From contig NZ_JAAZTU010000028.1 in assembly GCF_012395185.1 (NCBI RefSeq), forward strand, positions 1 through 59,586: a stretch of 59,586 bases of DNA. The letters run 5' to 3'. This stretch comes from Vibrio aestuarianus. Lineage in GTDB: Bacteria; Pseudomonadota; Gammaproteobacteria; Enterobacterales; Vibrionaceae. Each line of letters opens with the position of its first letter. Positions within the stretch are counted from its first letter, which is position 1. The position numbers and the translations under genes were made by a program. The notes under the pieces were generated by a model. It searched no databases. It saw nothing but the letters and a program-made list of their open reading frames with translations, and had not been told where the DNA came from. Positions 31,171 through 40,362 of the stretch are shown here, piece by piece.

Positions 31171-31929
31171 GTGAAACATGGATGGTTATATGGTGGACTG
31201 CCGCTACTGGCTTTTACAACAAGTTTGGTTGCACATATTCCGGCCTCTTTTGTCGTAAGCCAAGCTCCGATGCCACCTGAATTACGCATCACAGGTATCG
31301 CGGGGACGATTTGGTCTGGCAGTGCTCAGCAGGTATTTTGGCAGGGGCAAAATATCGGTGACCTGAAATGGGATATTCAACTGTCATCACTGTTTGTGGC
31401 TAAGTTAGAAGCGGCCGTGCGCTTTGGGCGAGGTAGTGATATGGGCGTGCGAGGTAAAGGTAATGTCGGTCTTAGTTTGTCTGGTCCTTACGCGGAAAAC
31501 TTGGTGCTGTCTGCCGCGACTAAGCAGCTAACAGCAGCACTAGTCTTGCCATTTCCTATTGATCTCCAAGGTCAGCTAGAACTGTCACTCAAGCAGTATC
31601 AATACTCAAGTCCATGGTGTGAGTCGGCTCAAGGTACATTAGCATGGACCGATAGCAAAATAGGCTCACCGTTAGGAGAGTTGTCTCCAGGCCCTGTAGT
31701 GGCTGATTTAACTTGCCAAGCCAATGATGTGGCATTGACCGGCCAACAAAGCAGTGCGCAAGTCAGTAGTGATTTCTCTGCGCAGCTTAAGCCAGACATG
31801 AATTATAGCTTTCAAGCATGGTTTAAGCCGGAAGCACAATTTCCAAGCGAAATGGGCGAGCAGCTAAAGTGGGTTGGTAATCCTGATAACCAAGGTCGAT
31901 ATCAGTTCCAGTACCAAGGGCAACTGTAA
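31171..31929 (+). CDS. gspN: Type II secretion protein GspN (EpsN)
   Basis: 252 residues with an N-terminal signal-anchor and a beta-rich periplasmic region. GspN is the last and least conserved gene of many gsp operons and is dispensable in some species. The start is GTG 31171, immediately after the gspM stop. gspA, gspB and the prepilin peptidase gspO are not in this window. Confidence 0.9.
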   Translation: MKHGWLYGGLPLLAFTTSLVAHIPASFVVSQAPMPPELRITGIAGTIWSGSAQQVFWQGQNIGDLKWDIQLSSLFVAKLEAAVRFGRGSDMGVRGKGNVGLSLSGPYAENLVLSAATKQLTAALVLPFPIDLQGQLELSLKQYQYSSPWCESAQGTLAWTDSKIGSPLGELSPGPVVADLTCQANDVALTGQQSSAQVSSDFSAQLKPDMNYSFQAWFKPEAQFPSEMGEQLKWVGNPDNQGRYQFQYQGQL

Positions 31930-31957
31930 GGCTGAAAACTTAACCGCGAAAATTTAG

Positions 31958-31983
31958 AGGCTGACCCAAGTGGTCAGCCTTTT
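31958..31983 (+). terminator. Terminator of the gsp operon
   Basis: AGGCTGACC (31958-31966) pairs with GGTCAGCCT (31972-31980), followed by four T. The 3' arm covers the stop codon of the convergent cysQ (31974-31976). Confidence 0.85.
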
Positions 31984-32801
31984 ACTTTAAGGATATCGTC
32001 CCAAGGTAAGCCCGCGTCACCAAGCACGATGAAATTCGGGTTTTCTAACGTTTCTCGCTCGTTGTATGACAACGGCTCTAGCAGAGTGCTGAGGATTCTC
32101 CCCCCAGCTTCTTCAACAATACATTGAGTCGCCGCCGTGTCCCATTCACCGGTTGGCCCTAAGCGCAAATAACAGTCAACAGCCCCTTCAGCAACTAAAC
32201 ACGCTTTTAAAGCGGCAGAGCCAAGTGGCACTAGCTCATAATTCCAAGCACTGCTCATGCGGTTAGTGATGCGGTTGATGTCTTGACGACGGCTAATCGC
32301 AATGGCGATCGATTGTCCCGGAGTTTCATGCTTGTGGGTTTGAATACGTAGGTTTTCAGACATATCGGGAATTTTCCATGCCCCTTTGCCCGTATAAGCA
32401 TAATAAGTCACACCAGAAACTGGTCCATACACCACACCCATCACAGGTTTGTTATCCTCAATTAAAGCAATGATGGTGGCAAAGTCACCGCTGCGAGCAA
32501 TAAACTCTTGGGTGCCATCCAGTGGGTCGACTAACCAATAACGATTCCATTGGCTACGTTTTTCTAAACTGATGTCGGCTGCTTCTTCGGACAATACCGG
32601 AATGTCTGGTGTTAGCTCGCTCAGTCGTTCATTGATGAATTTATGGGCCGCAAGATCAGCGCTCGTGACAGGTGTGTGGTCACTTTTAGTAAAAGCTTCG
32701 TAGTTTTTTTTCTCGTAGATGTCGAGAATCAATTGCCCTGCGGAGCGTGCAATTTCAATGACATTTGGCAATAGGTGAGATAAATCTTTGGCTGTTGGCA
32801 T
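31974..32801 (-). CDS. cysQ: 3'(2'),5'-bisphosphate nucleotidase CysQ
   Basis: About 275 residues of the inositol-monophosphatase fold. CysQ removes the 3'-phosphate of pAp, a by-product of sulfate assimilation, and so prevents its inhibitory build-up. The metal-site motif DPLDGT (92-97), an upstream SEE and the C-terminal GEWDTAA motif are present. Three in-frame starts sit together (TTG 32807, ATG 32804, ATG 32801); SD AAAGGA has the best spacing to 32801. It follows nudE by 24 bases and is probably co-transcribed. Confidence 0.93.
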   Translation of the reverse strand: MPTAKDLSHLLPNVIEIARSAGQLILDIYEKKNYEAFTKSDHTPVTSADLAAHKFINERLSELTPDIPVLSEEAADISLEKRSQWNRYWLVDPLDGTQEFIARSGDFATIIALIEDNKPVMGVVYGPVSGVTYYAYTGKGAWKIPDMSENLRIQTHKHETPGQSIAIAISRRQDINRITNRMSSAWNYELVPLGSAALKACLVAEGAVDCYLRLGPTGEWDTAATQCIVEEAGGRILSTLLEPLSYNERETLENPNFIVLGDAGLPWDDILKVKG

Positions 32802-32825
32802 CATCAATCCTTTAGCTCTGCTTCG

Positions 32826-33371
32826 TTATTTTAAGCGGCGCAAAGCAAGCAGTAGTGCGGTAATACTTCGGGCTTCACAAAAGTCGAGATGGGTGAGTAG
32901 CTCTTCAGCTTGCGCTAAAGGCCAGCGAATCACTTCTAATGGCTCGGGTTCATCACCTTCTAGCTTTTCTGAGTATAGATCTTGCGCAAGGAATAGGGTC
33001 ATCCGACTTGAAAAGTAAGAGGGAGCGAGGACGACCTCTTTAAGAGGCGTTAGCGTATGGGCACCGAAGCCAATCTCTTCTTTTAATTCACGAACAGCGG
33101 CTTGTTGTGGTGTTTCACCTTGGTCAATCAAACCTTTGGGAAAACCGAGTTCATAACGTTCTGTACCTGCGGCATATTCTCGAACTAATAGCAGATCACC
33201 TTGCGCAGTGATAGGCACCATCATTACTGCATGTCGGCCGCTGGGTTTCATTCGCTCATAGGTGCGCTGTTCCCCATTTGAAAAGCGTAAATCCAACGAT
33301 TCAATCGTAAACAGTTTCGACTTCGCTTCCGTGTTGGTCGCTAAAATATCGGGCAGTTTTCTGGGTGGCAT
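32826..33371 (-). CDS. nudE: ADP compounds hydrolase NudE
   Basis: The 181-residue Nudix hydrolase cleaves ADP-ribose, Ap3A, NADH and related compounds. The Nudix box is complete: G80-x5-E86-x7-R94-E95-L-x-E98-E99-x-G101. Its whole-length similarity is to NudE, and the nudE-cysQ pairing matches a common gammaproteobacterial arrangement. SD AAGGAATT precedes the ATG. Confidence 0.93.
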   Translation of the reverse strand: MPPRKLPDILATNTEAKSKLFTIESLDLRFSNGEQRTYERMKPSGRHAVMMVPITAQGDLLLVREYAAGTERYELGFPKGLIDQGETPQQAAVRELKEEIGFGAHTLTPLKEVVLAPSYFSSRMTLFLAQDLYSEKLEGDEPEPLEVIRWPLAQAEELLTHLDFCEARSITALLLALRRLK

Positions 33372-33464
33372 ACGCTAATTCCTTACAGGCAAATGACTTT
33401 TCTAACTATATGAGAAAAATGCTTGATTTGAAAAGAACTAACGGTAGCGAAAGCATTTAAAGAT

Positions 33465-33492
33465 AAAAAAAGCCGAGAATGTTATCTCGGCT
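33465..33492 (-). terminator. Terminator of nfuA
   Basis: On the minus strand AGCCGAGA (33492-33485) pairs with TCTCGGCT (33478-33471), followed by six to seven T. Confidence 0.92.
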
Positions 33493-33533
33493 TGGCATTT
33501 TATTAGTTCTAACTTAACTTTATTGGTTCTCAG

Positions 33534-34121
33534 TTAGTAATAAGAGTGATCACCACGGTCATGTTCTGTCGCATCGCGAACGGCAGTCAATTCACCTTCG
33601 AATTGTTGAAGTAGCTCTTTCTCGATGCCTTCTTTTAGGGTCACATCAACCATTGAACAACCGTTACAACCGCCGCCAAATGCTACGATGGCAACGCCAT
33701 CTTCGGTGATTTCCACTAAGCTTACATGACCACCGTGGCCAGCAAGTTGTGGGTTAACTTGAGTTTGAATCGCATATTCAACACGTTCGATTAAACTCGC
33801 GTCATCTGCGACTTTGCGCATTTTGGCGTTTGGCGCTTTCAATGTCAGTTGAGAGCCCATTTTGTCGGTAACAAAATCGATTTCTGCATCTTCCAAGAAA
33901 GGCAGGCTTAACTCATCCACATAAGCAGAGAAAGCTTCATATTTGATTTCAGTATCGGTCGCTTCTACTGCTTCTGGTGGGCAGTAAGACACACCGCACT
34001 CCGCATTTTGGGTACCAGGGTTCACCACAAAAACACGAATGTTGGTGCCATCAGGTTGCTGACCAAGCAACTTGGCGAAATGGGTTTGGGCTGTTTCGGT
34101 AATAGTAATAGAATTTGACAC
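33534..34121 (-). CDS. nfuA: Fe-S cluster carrier NfuA
   Basis: 195 residues. The N-terminal degenerate A-type domain is followed by the Nfu domain with cluster-binding GGGCNGC (C152, C155). NfuA carries 4Fe-4S clusters to apo-enzymes, notably under oxidative or iron stress. The start is GTG 34121, matching the remembered V. cholerae N-terminus MSNSITI. It lies downstream of comF/gntX on the same strand, close to bioH, which parallels the E. coli bioH-gntX-nfuA cluster. Confidence 0.96.
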   Translation of the reverse strand: MSNSITITETAQTHFAKLLGQQPDGTNIRVFVVNPGTQNAECGVSYCPPEAVEATDTEIKYEAFSAYVDELSLPFLEDAEIDFVTDKMGSQLTLKAPNAKMRKVADDASLIERVEYAIQTQVNPQLAGHGGHVSLVEITEDGVAIVAFGGGCNGCSMVDVTLKEGIEKELLQQFEGELTAVRDATEHDRGDHSYY

Positions 34122-34222
34122 GACGAATACCTGAGTAATTTTGTAGGCTATTTGCTCACCATTCTACTCCTGAAAAGCTGCGGATCCAGTCCTTTTTTGT
34201 TCTCTAAACAAAAACGTAGTGG

Positions 34223-34927
34223 TTAATCTTTCGGTTCAGGAGTGCGGCAGATGCAATAAATATCAATCCTTTCGACGCCAACTTCAAGCAGTAATTTACA
34301 GATCTGTTGGATAGTACTGCCTGTGGTGACAACATCGTCAACAATTGCGATATGTTTCTGATTTGGCTTGTGTTGTAGTGTAAAGGCATGTTGTAGGTTT
34401 TGTTTACGCTGCGCCTTAGATAATCCTTTTTGCTGCGGCGTGGCGCGCTTACGTTTGATCAGTTGATGATCACAAGTGACATTAACAAGTTGTCTGCTTA
34501 ATTGATTGGCGAGTAACTCACTTTGATTGAAGCCTCGTGTTAAGCGTCTTTCCCAGTGCAGAGGTACGCTGGTTATTAAAGGAGCTGGCTCATCAATTCG
34601 TGGAGCCAAAAGTGCGCTTAAATTACGCGCTTGCCAAAACTGCCCTTCGTATTTCAGTTTATGAACGGTGTGGTTGAGCGGAAATATATAATCACCGACA
34701 CAATACAAACGATGCCAAAGCGGTGGGCTGGCTAGGCATTGTCCGCACTGCGGTACATTAAGTAGTGTCGGCAAACCACACTGTTGGCAACGAGGCTGGG
34801 GAGCAAAGTAGGTCAAGCAGGTTTCACACCAAGCGCTATTTTGGTGTGCAGCGATCGGTAGGTGGCAAAGTTGGCATTGCCTGCTGACTAAGCGATAGAT
34901 GGTTTTTTGAAGCCAATGCGATAACAT
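34223..34927 (-). CDS. comF: ComF/GntX-family phosphoribosyltransferase-like protein
   Basis: 234 residues. Four CxxC pairs in the first 70 residues form a zinc-ribbon region. The C-terminal half is a type I phosphoribosyltransferase fold with the PRPP loop VDDVVTTGST. In naturally competent bacteria, including Vibrio, ComF is required for transformation, probably for handling incoming single-stranded DNA. In E. coli the homologue is called GntX. Divergent from bioH. Confidence 0.9.
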   Translation of the reverse strand: MLSHWLQKTIYRLVSRQCQLCHLPIAAHQNSAWCETCLTYFAPQPRCQQCGLPTLLNVPQCGQCLASPPLWHRLYCVGDYIFPLNHTVHKLKYEGQFWQARNLSALLAPRIDEPAPLITSVPLHWERRLTRGFNQSELLANQLSRQLVNVTCDHQLIKRKRATPQQKGLSKAQRKQNLQHAFTLQHKPNQKHIAIVDDVVTTGSTIQQICKLLLEVGVERIDIYCICRTPEPKD

Positions 34928-35015
34928 AACTCACCGAAAGTGGCGAAAAGATGTTCTGCTATGATCGGTATTTCTGTAATGCAAAAGAATGAATTTAGTG
35001 GGAGAGTTTGCGACC

Positions 35016-35789
35016 ATGGCAACAGCGTTGTATTGGCAAGTGGAAGGAGAAGGGGCTGATTTAGTCCTAGTGCATGGCTGGGGAATGAACGGTGCAGTAT
35101 GGCAACAAACCGTCGATGTACTGAAGCATCATTTTCGTGTCCATGTTGTCGATTTGCCCGGTTATGGACACAGCGCGAATAATCATGCGGCTAGTTTAGA
35201 AGCCATTGCTCTGGCGCTGCTCGAGCAAGCGCCAAAAGCGGCGATTTGGGTTGGATGGTCTCTTGGTGGCCTAGTCGCCACGCATATGGCGCTGCACCAT
35301 AGTGAATACGTTAGTCAACTTGTCACCGTGGCTAGCTCACCGAAATTTGCGGCTGACAAACCGTGGCGAGGTATTCAACCTCACGTACTTAGTGCTTTTA
35401 CCGATCAATTGGTTGATGATTTTCACACCACTATTGAACGCTTTATGGCATTGCAAGCGATGGGCAGCCCTTCTGCGAGGCAAGATGTGAAATTGCTCAA
35501 ACAGGCGATATTGTCGAGACCGTCCCCTAATCCGCAGTCCTTACTCGCCGGGCTTAAGATGTTAGCTGATGTCGATTTACGTGAGCAACTGACAACCATT
35601 TCGGTGCCGATATTGCGTTTATATGGTCGATTAGATGGCCTTGTACCGATTAAGGTCGCGCACGATCTGCAACAAGCTTTGCCAAAAAGTGAGCAATATA
35701 TCTTTAGTGAGTCGTCTCATGCCCCCTTTATGACCGAGTCTGATGCTTTTTGCCAACAGCTGATTGCTTTTTCTCAAGGTAGCCAATGA
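35016..35789 (+). CDS. bioH: Pimeloyl-ACP methyl ester carboxylesterase BioH
   Basis: 257-residue alpha/beta hydrolase. It cleaves the methyl ester of pimeloyl-ACP and ends the BioC-BioH route to the biotin precursor. The catalytic triad falls at S82 (GWSLGG), D207 and H235, the same numbers as in E. coli BioH. This supports ATG 35016 rather than the ATG at 34989; an SD-like GGGAGAG lies upstream. Monocistronic and divergent from comF. Confidence 0.95.
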   Translation: MATALYWQVEGEGADLVLVHGWGMNGAVWQQTVDVLKHHFRVHVVDLPGYGHSANNHAASLEAIALALLEQAPKAAIWVGWSLGGLVATHMALHHSEYVSQLVTVASSPKFAADKPWRGIQPHVLSAFTDQLVDDFHTTIERFMALQAMGSPSARQDVKLLKQAILSRPSPNPQSLLAGLKMLADVDLREQLTTISVPILRLYGRLDGLVPIKVAHDLQQALPKSEQYIFSESSHAPFMTESDAFCQQLIAFSQGSQ

Positions 35790-35949
35790 CGTTATCGGTC
35801 TACTAGCGATAAATAAACACTAAACAGTAAATATTTGTTAAAGATGCTAAAAGTTTGTGCAATCTGGTCGATATATAATCTAACCCAACCAGGCTGGCTT
35901 AGTTAAAGGCTAGCCTTGCGGGGCGGGCGATACTGAGGAGGTTTCGGCT

Positions 35950-36420
35950 ATGATTGTGTCACCAGCGAATATAAGTGTGCCACTCATCGCCCCATCGGTT
36001 AATGTGCAAACGGAACAGGCTGCGCGTGATAATAAAATTCGTGCACCGGTTATGCCAACCGTTGAACTGGCTAAAACCAACGCTGAGCGTAAGGTTAAAG
36101 CGGATGATAAAAGACGAAAACAGTCGTCATGGGACCCTTCAGAGCATCCTGGCTATGAGGTTGGCACCGAACACGAAACATCGACTTCTTATCAAGCTGA
36201 GCAGAAAAGTGAGTTAGAAAGGCTCTTTGATCTATTAGCACTCGCTACTTACAGCAAGGAACAAGGTAAAGGCTATGCAATGCGGTTTAGGCTACCTAAA
36301 CACATTATTGATGCTGCGATAACCGAGGGAAAAATGGCGCGCAGGCGAACCGTAATTAAATATCATTATGGCCACGCAGTTGCTCCTAATACTCCTTCTG
36401 AAGTCATTGCGGTGTTGTAG
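35950..36420 (+). CDS. Unknown small protein
   Basis: 156 residues, not recognised. There is no signal peptide or membrane segment. The first 90 residues are hydrophilic and probably disordered, rich in K, E, T and A. The last 65 (from ERLFDLLALATY to the end) look folded, with a basic stretch MARRRTVIKYHYG. SD GAGGAGG precedes the ATG at good spacing, a possible -10 TATAAT lies at 35874-35879, and a hairpin sits in the leader (35891-35916). Translation evidence is therefore strong, but function is unknown. Confidence 0.75.
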   Translation: MIVSPANISVPLIAPSVNVQTEQAARDNKIRAPVMPTVELAKTNAERKVKADDKRRKQSSWDPSEHPGYEVGTEHETSTSYQAEQKSELERLFDLLALATYSKEQGKGYAMRFRLPKHIIDAAITEGKMARRRTVIKYHYGHAVAPNTPSEVIAVL

Positions 36421-36451
36421 GCAGCGGTAACGCTATCTATCGCGATAAATA

Positions 36452-36496
36452 AAATCCCCACCCAATGCGGATGCATGAGTGGGGATTTGTGTTTTT
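36452..36496. terminator. Terminator between the unknown gene and tex
   Basis: AAATCCCCAC (36452-36461) pairs with GTGGGGATTT (36478-36487). On the plus strand TGTGTTTTT follows. On the minus strand TTTTATTT follows the stem, so it may work in both directions for the convergent genes. Confidence 0.75.
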
Positions 36497-36537
36497 AAGC
36501 GTCTATGTCAGGGCTGTTTTAGCCTAGCTTAGGCTAA

Positions 36538-38865
36538 TTATTTTTTTGCTTTGGCGAAAGCGGCGGCAAATGCACCACCCATAGCACCGTTTTGTTGTGG
36601 CTCTTCACGACGGTTATTTTGCTGCTGGTTGCGCGGCTTGTGCTGATGTTGATTTGGTGCGCTACTTCTCTGGCTACGATTGTCTTGACCAGGTTCGTCA
36701 TTCAAACGCATAGAAAGCGCAATACGCTTACGTTGAACATCCACTTCCATTACTTTTACTTTGACGATATCCCCCGCTTTGACTACTTCACGAGGGTCGG
36801 CAATATAGCGATCCGTTAATGCAGAAATATGCACTAAACCATCTTGGTGAACACCTATATCAATAAAGGCACCAAAATTAGCCACGTTTGATACAACGCC
36901 CTCCAAAATCATACCAATTTCAAGATCTTTTACTTCGGTGACTCCGTCGGCAAAGGTCGCTGTTTTAAACTCTGGTCTTGGATCTCGGCCTGGTTTATCT
37001 AGCTCTTTGATAATGTCGCTTACGGTAGGGACACCGAAGTTGTCATTGGTGTAATCCACCGCGTGTAGTCCACGTAGAAAATCACTATTGCCGATCAGTG
37101 CTTTGATCTCTTTATTATTTTTCTCAGCGATGGCTTTTACTACAGGGTAGGCTTCTGGGTGAACAGCGGAAGCATCCAGAGGGTTTTTACCATCCATAAT
37201 GCGCAAGAAGCCGGCACACTGTTCAAATGCTTTAGGTCCAAGGCGCGCTACTTTTTTCAGTGTTGAACGAGAAGCGAAGCGTCCATTTTCATCGCGATAA
37301 TCGACAATATTCTGTGCGAGCGTATTGGAAAGGCCAGCAACGCGAGTCAAAAGTGCTGCTGAAGCCGTATTAACATCAACACCGACAGCGTTTACACAGT
37401 CTTCAACAATCGCATCTAGGCGTTTGGCGAGCATCGACTGACTGACATCGTGCTGGTATTGACCGACACCGATCGATTTCGGGTCGATTTTCACCAACTC
37501 CGCAAGTGGATCTTGTAAGCGGCGAGCAATTGAGACTGCGCCACGTAGCGACACATCCATATTGGGGAACTCTTTGGCTGCTAGCTCAGACGCGGAGTAC
37601 ACCGATGCTCCAGCTTCACTGACGATAATTTTCTGTACCTTCAAATTGCCACGTTTAATCACGTCGGCGACAAAGGTATCGGTTTCACGTGAGGCGGTAC
37701 CGTTGCCAATCGCAATCAAATCCACATTAAACTGACGCACCAGTTGGTCAACAATTTTGGCTGATTTCTCATGCTGATTATGCGGTTGGTGTGGGTAGAT
37801 GGTTTCAGTCGCCAGTACTTTACCGGTGGAGTCAACAACGGCAATTTTAGAACCCGTTCGTAAGCCAGGATCCAAGCCGAGAGTGGCTCTCGGCCCAGCT
37901 GGAGCGGCCATCAACAAGTCTTTTAAGTTAGTGGCAAAGACTTCAATCGCTTCGATTTCAGCTCGTTCTTTCATTGCACCCATCAGCTCGGTTTCCATAT
38001 GCATAGATACCTTGATGCGCCAAGCCCAGCTAATGACTTGCTTGCGCCAGTTATCGGCAGGCGCTGAACTTAAATGAATACCATAATGTTCGGCAATAAT
38101 GGTTTCGCAGTACGACTGGCGCGCACCTTCTTCTTGTTCTGGGTCTGCGTTGATATTGAGCGTTAAGAAGCCTTCATTACGGCCGCGCAGCATGGCAAGT
38201 GCTCGGTGTGATGGCACTTTGCTGATTGCTTCATCGTGAGTGAAATAATCTTTGAATTTCTCACCCGTGTTTTCTTTGCCATCAATCACCCGCGAAACCA
38301 GTTGAGCATTGCGGGTTAAATGGCGGCGAATTTTTTCCAGTAAGTTGGCATCTTCAGCAATACGTTCCATCACAATGGCTCGCGCGCCATCTAAAGCTGC
38401 TTTGCTATCGGCGACCCCTTGCTCTGCATTGATGTATTGCATGGCTTCACTTTCAGGGTCGGTTTGCGGTTCATTCCACAGCTTGTCAGCTAAAGGCTCT
38501 AAGCCAGCTTCAATTGCAATTTGCCCCTTGGTACGACGCTTAGGCTTGTAAGGTAGATACAAATCTTCAAGGCGAGTTTTGCTGTCGGCTTGGTTGATAT
38601 CGTGCTCTAGCTCTGCAGTCAGTTTGCCTTGTTCTTGAATTGACTTAAGAATCGTTTGACGGCGGTCATCGAGCTCACGCAAATAGGATAAACGACTATC
38701 TAGGTTACGCAGTTGGGTATCATCAAGCCCACCCGTGACCTCTTTACGATAACGGGCGATAAAAGGAACGGTATTACCGTCATCAATTAGGGTAACCGCA
38801 GCGGTCACTTGCTCTGGGCGAACATTCAGTTCTTGAGCAATCATGTTACAGATAGCTTGGCTCAT
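36538..38865 (-). CDS. tex: Tex-family S1 RNA-binding protein
   Basis: About 775 residues. It has N-terminal helical Tex domains, a YqgF/RNase-H-like domain (near [12 protein letters not shown]), helix-hairpin-helix units, an S1 domain (about 650-720) and a low-complexity Q/N/R-rich tail ending in an alanine-rich stretch. Tex binds nucleic acids and RNA polymerase and affects transcription and toxin expression in several bacteria. ATG 38865 ([11 protein letters not shown]) is the family-like start; the frame runs on to GTG 38898. greB lies just upstream on the same strand. Confidence 0.94.
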   Translation of the reverse strand: MSQAICNMIAQELNVRPEQVTAAVTLIDDGNTVPFIARYRKEVTGGLDDTQLRNLDSRLSYLRELDDRRQTILKSIQEQGKLTAELEHDINQADSKTRLEDLYLPYKPKRRTKGQIAIEAGLEPLADKLWNEPQTDPESEAMQYINAEQGVADSKAALDGARAIVMERIAEDANLLEKIRRHLTRNAQLVSRVIDGKENTGEKFKDYFTHDEAISKVPSHRALAMLRGRNEGFLTLNINADPEQEEGARQSYCETIIAEHYGIHLSSAPADNWRKQVISWAWRIKVSMHMETELMGAMKERAEIEAIEVFATNLKDLLMAAPAGPRATLGLDPGLRTGSKIAVVDSTGKVLATETIYPHQPHNQHEKSAKIVDQLVRQFNVDLIAIGNGTASRETDTFVADVIKRGNLKVQKIIVSEAGASVYSASELAAKEFPNMDVSLRGAVSIARRLQDPLAELVKIDPKSIGVGQYQHDVSQSMLAKRLDAIVEDCVNAVGVDVNTASAALLTRVAGLSNTLAQNIVDYRDENGRFASRSTLKKVARLGPKAFEQCAGFLRIMDGKNPLDASAVHPEAYPVVKAIAEKNNKEIKALIGNSDFLRGLHAVDYTNDNFGVPTVSDIIKELDKPGRDPRPEFKTATFADGVTEVKDLEIGMILEGVVSNVANFGAFIDIGVHQDGLVHISALTDRYIADPREVVKAGDIVKVKVMEVDVQRKRIALSMRLNDEPGQDNRSQRSSAPNQHQHKPRNQQQNNRREEPQQNGAMGGAFAAAFAKAKK

Positions 38866-38949
38866 CCGTGGGTTCTCTTTATTGTTCGGTAGAACCACCA
38901 GGGGTGGTGGTTGGAATAGGGTAACTATTGGGGTTCGTGGCGGTGATTT

Positions 38950-39429
38950 CTAGTCTTGCTGGTATTCGATAGCATTTACAAACCACTCTTTTTCTCCTTC
39001 TGGGGTACGAACCACAAATTCATCATCGACTTCTTTTTTTAGCAAAGCGCGCGCCATAGGTGAATCAATCGAAATGTAGCTTTTTACACCGCCGTAGATT
39101 TCATCTGGGCCGACAATGCGGAATTTTTTCTTATCTCCGGCTTCATTTTCAATTTCGACCCAAGCACCAAAGAATACTTTGCCTTCTTGTTGTGGCGAGT
39201 AATCAACAACGTTGACTTGCTCGAGGCGTTTGCGTAAAAAACGCACTCGGCGGTCAATTTCACGCAGGCGCTTCTTGTTGTACTGATAATCCGCATTTTC
39301 ACTGCGATCACCAAGGCTTGCAGCCCACGTCACTTTTTTGGTCACTTCGGGGCGTTCTTCACGCCACAAAAAGTCCAATTCTTGTTTGAGACGGTTAAAG
39401 CCTTCACGCGTAATTAGGTTTGTCTTCAT
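38950..39429 (-). CDS. greB: Transcription elongation factor GreB
   Basis: 159 residues. The N-terminal coiled-coil carries the acidic tip (GDRSENADYQY) that enters the RNA polymerase secondary channel and stimulates cleavage of backtracked RNA, and an FKBP-like C-terminal domain follows. Length and the WREERP segment favour GreB over GreA. It is adjacent to tex and divergent from ompR, the same neighbourhood as in E. coli. Confidence 0.96.
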   Translation of the reverse strand: MKTNLITREGFNRLKQELDFLWREERPEVTKKVTWAASLGDRSENADYQYNKKRLREIDRRVRFLRKRLEQVNVVDYSPQQEGKVFFGAWVEIENEAGDKKKFRIVGPDEIYGGVKSYISIDSPMARALLKKEVDDEFVVRTPEGEKEWFVNAIEYQQD

Positions 39430-39582
39430 AGTCCTGACGTTCCTTGGTTGAAACTGCCCGCTACATTAGCTAAAAAAGACATAAACGTTAACAATTCTTT
39501 CAGCGACTTTAGTCAGAACGGTGTTACATTTTACTAACTCGGTTGGATATTGGCTCGAGTTAAGAATTAGGTGGGATCATAA

Positions 39583-40302
39583 ATGCAAGAAAACTATAAA
39601 ATTTTAGTGGTTGATGACGATGCACGCTTGCGTTCATTGCTTGAACGTTACCTATCGGAACAAGGTTTTCTTGTTCGTAGTGTGGCAAACAGTGAGCAGA
39701 TGGACCGCCTGTTAACTCGTGAAAACTTCCATTTGATGGTATTGGATTTAATGTTGCCCGGTGAAGATGGGTTATCCATTTGTCGCCGTTTGCGTAATGC
39801 TAACAATATGCTGCCAATTTTGATGCTGACCGCGAAAGGGGATGAAGTGGATCGTATTGTCGGGTTAGAAGTTGGAGCCGATGATTACTTACCAAAACCG
39901 TTCAATCCACGTGAGCTATTGGCTCGAATTAAAGCGGTATTGCGTCGTCAAGTGATTGAAGCACCGGGAGCTCCGAGCGCTGAAGAGTCGGTGATTGAAT
40001 TTGGTGAATTCCGCCTAAATTTAGGCACGCGTGAAATGTTTCGTGGTGATGAACCAATGCCATTGACGTCCGGAGAGTTTGCGGTCTTGAAGACCTTAGT
40101 GACCAATGCGCGTGAGCCTATGTCTCGCGATAAACTGATGAACATGGCGCGTGGACGTGAATATTCCGCAATGGAGCGTTCTATCGACGTGCAAATTTCC
40201 CGTTTGCGTCGCATGCTTGAAGTTGATCCAAGCAAACCTCGATATATTCAAACTGTTTGGGGACTTGGCTATGTTTTTGTCCCAGATGGTAAAGAGTCTT
40301 AA
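39583..40302 (+). CDS. ompR: OmpR osmolarity response regulator
   Basis: 239 residues: a receiver domain with DDD (11-13), phospho-acceptor D55 and conserved lysine, and a C-terminal winged-helix DNA-binding domain (SIDVQISRLRRML). It is nearly identical in layout to E. coli OmpR and regulates porins and osmotic or acid responses. SD AGGTGGG precedes the ATG. envZ follows after a 60-base gap that contains a terminator-like hairpin. Confidence 0.97.
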   Translation: MQENYKILVVDDDARLRSLLERYLSEQGFLVRSVANSEQMDRLLTRENFHLMVLDLMLPGEDGLSICRRLRNANNMLPILMLTAKGDEVDRIVGLEVGADDYLPKPFNPRELLARIKAVLRRQVIEAPGAPSAEESVIEFGEFRLNLGTREMFRGDEPMPLTSGEFAVLKTLVTNAREPMSRDKLMNMARGREYSAMERSIDVQISRLRRMLEVDPSKPRYIQTVWGLGYVFVPDGKES

Positions 40303-40312
40303 AGATTTAACG

Positions 40313-40345
40313 AGCTCCTGCATGGTTACCATCAGGAGCTTTTTT
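40313..40345 (+). terminator. Terminator-like hairpin between ompR and envZ
   Basis: AGCTCCTG (40313-40320) pairs perfectly with CAGGAGCT (40333-40340). Within the loop ATGG (40322-40325) pairs with CCAT (40329-40332). Five further T follow. It looks like a full intrinsic terminator placed before envZ. Confidence 0.8.
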
Positions 40346-40362
40346 CACAGCAAGGTCCTCGT

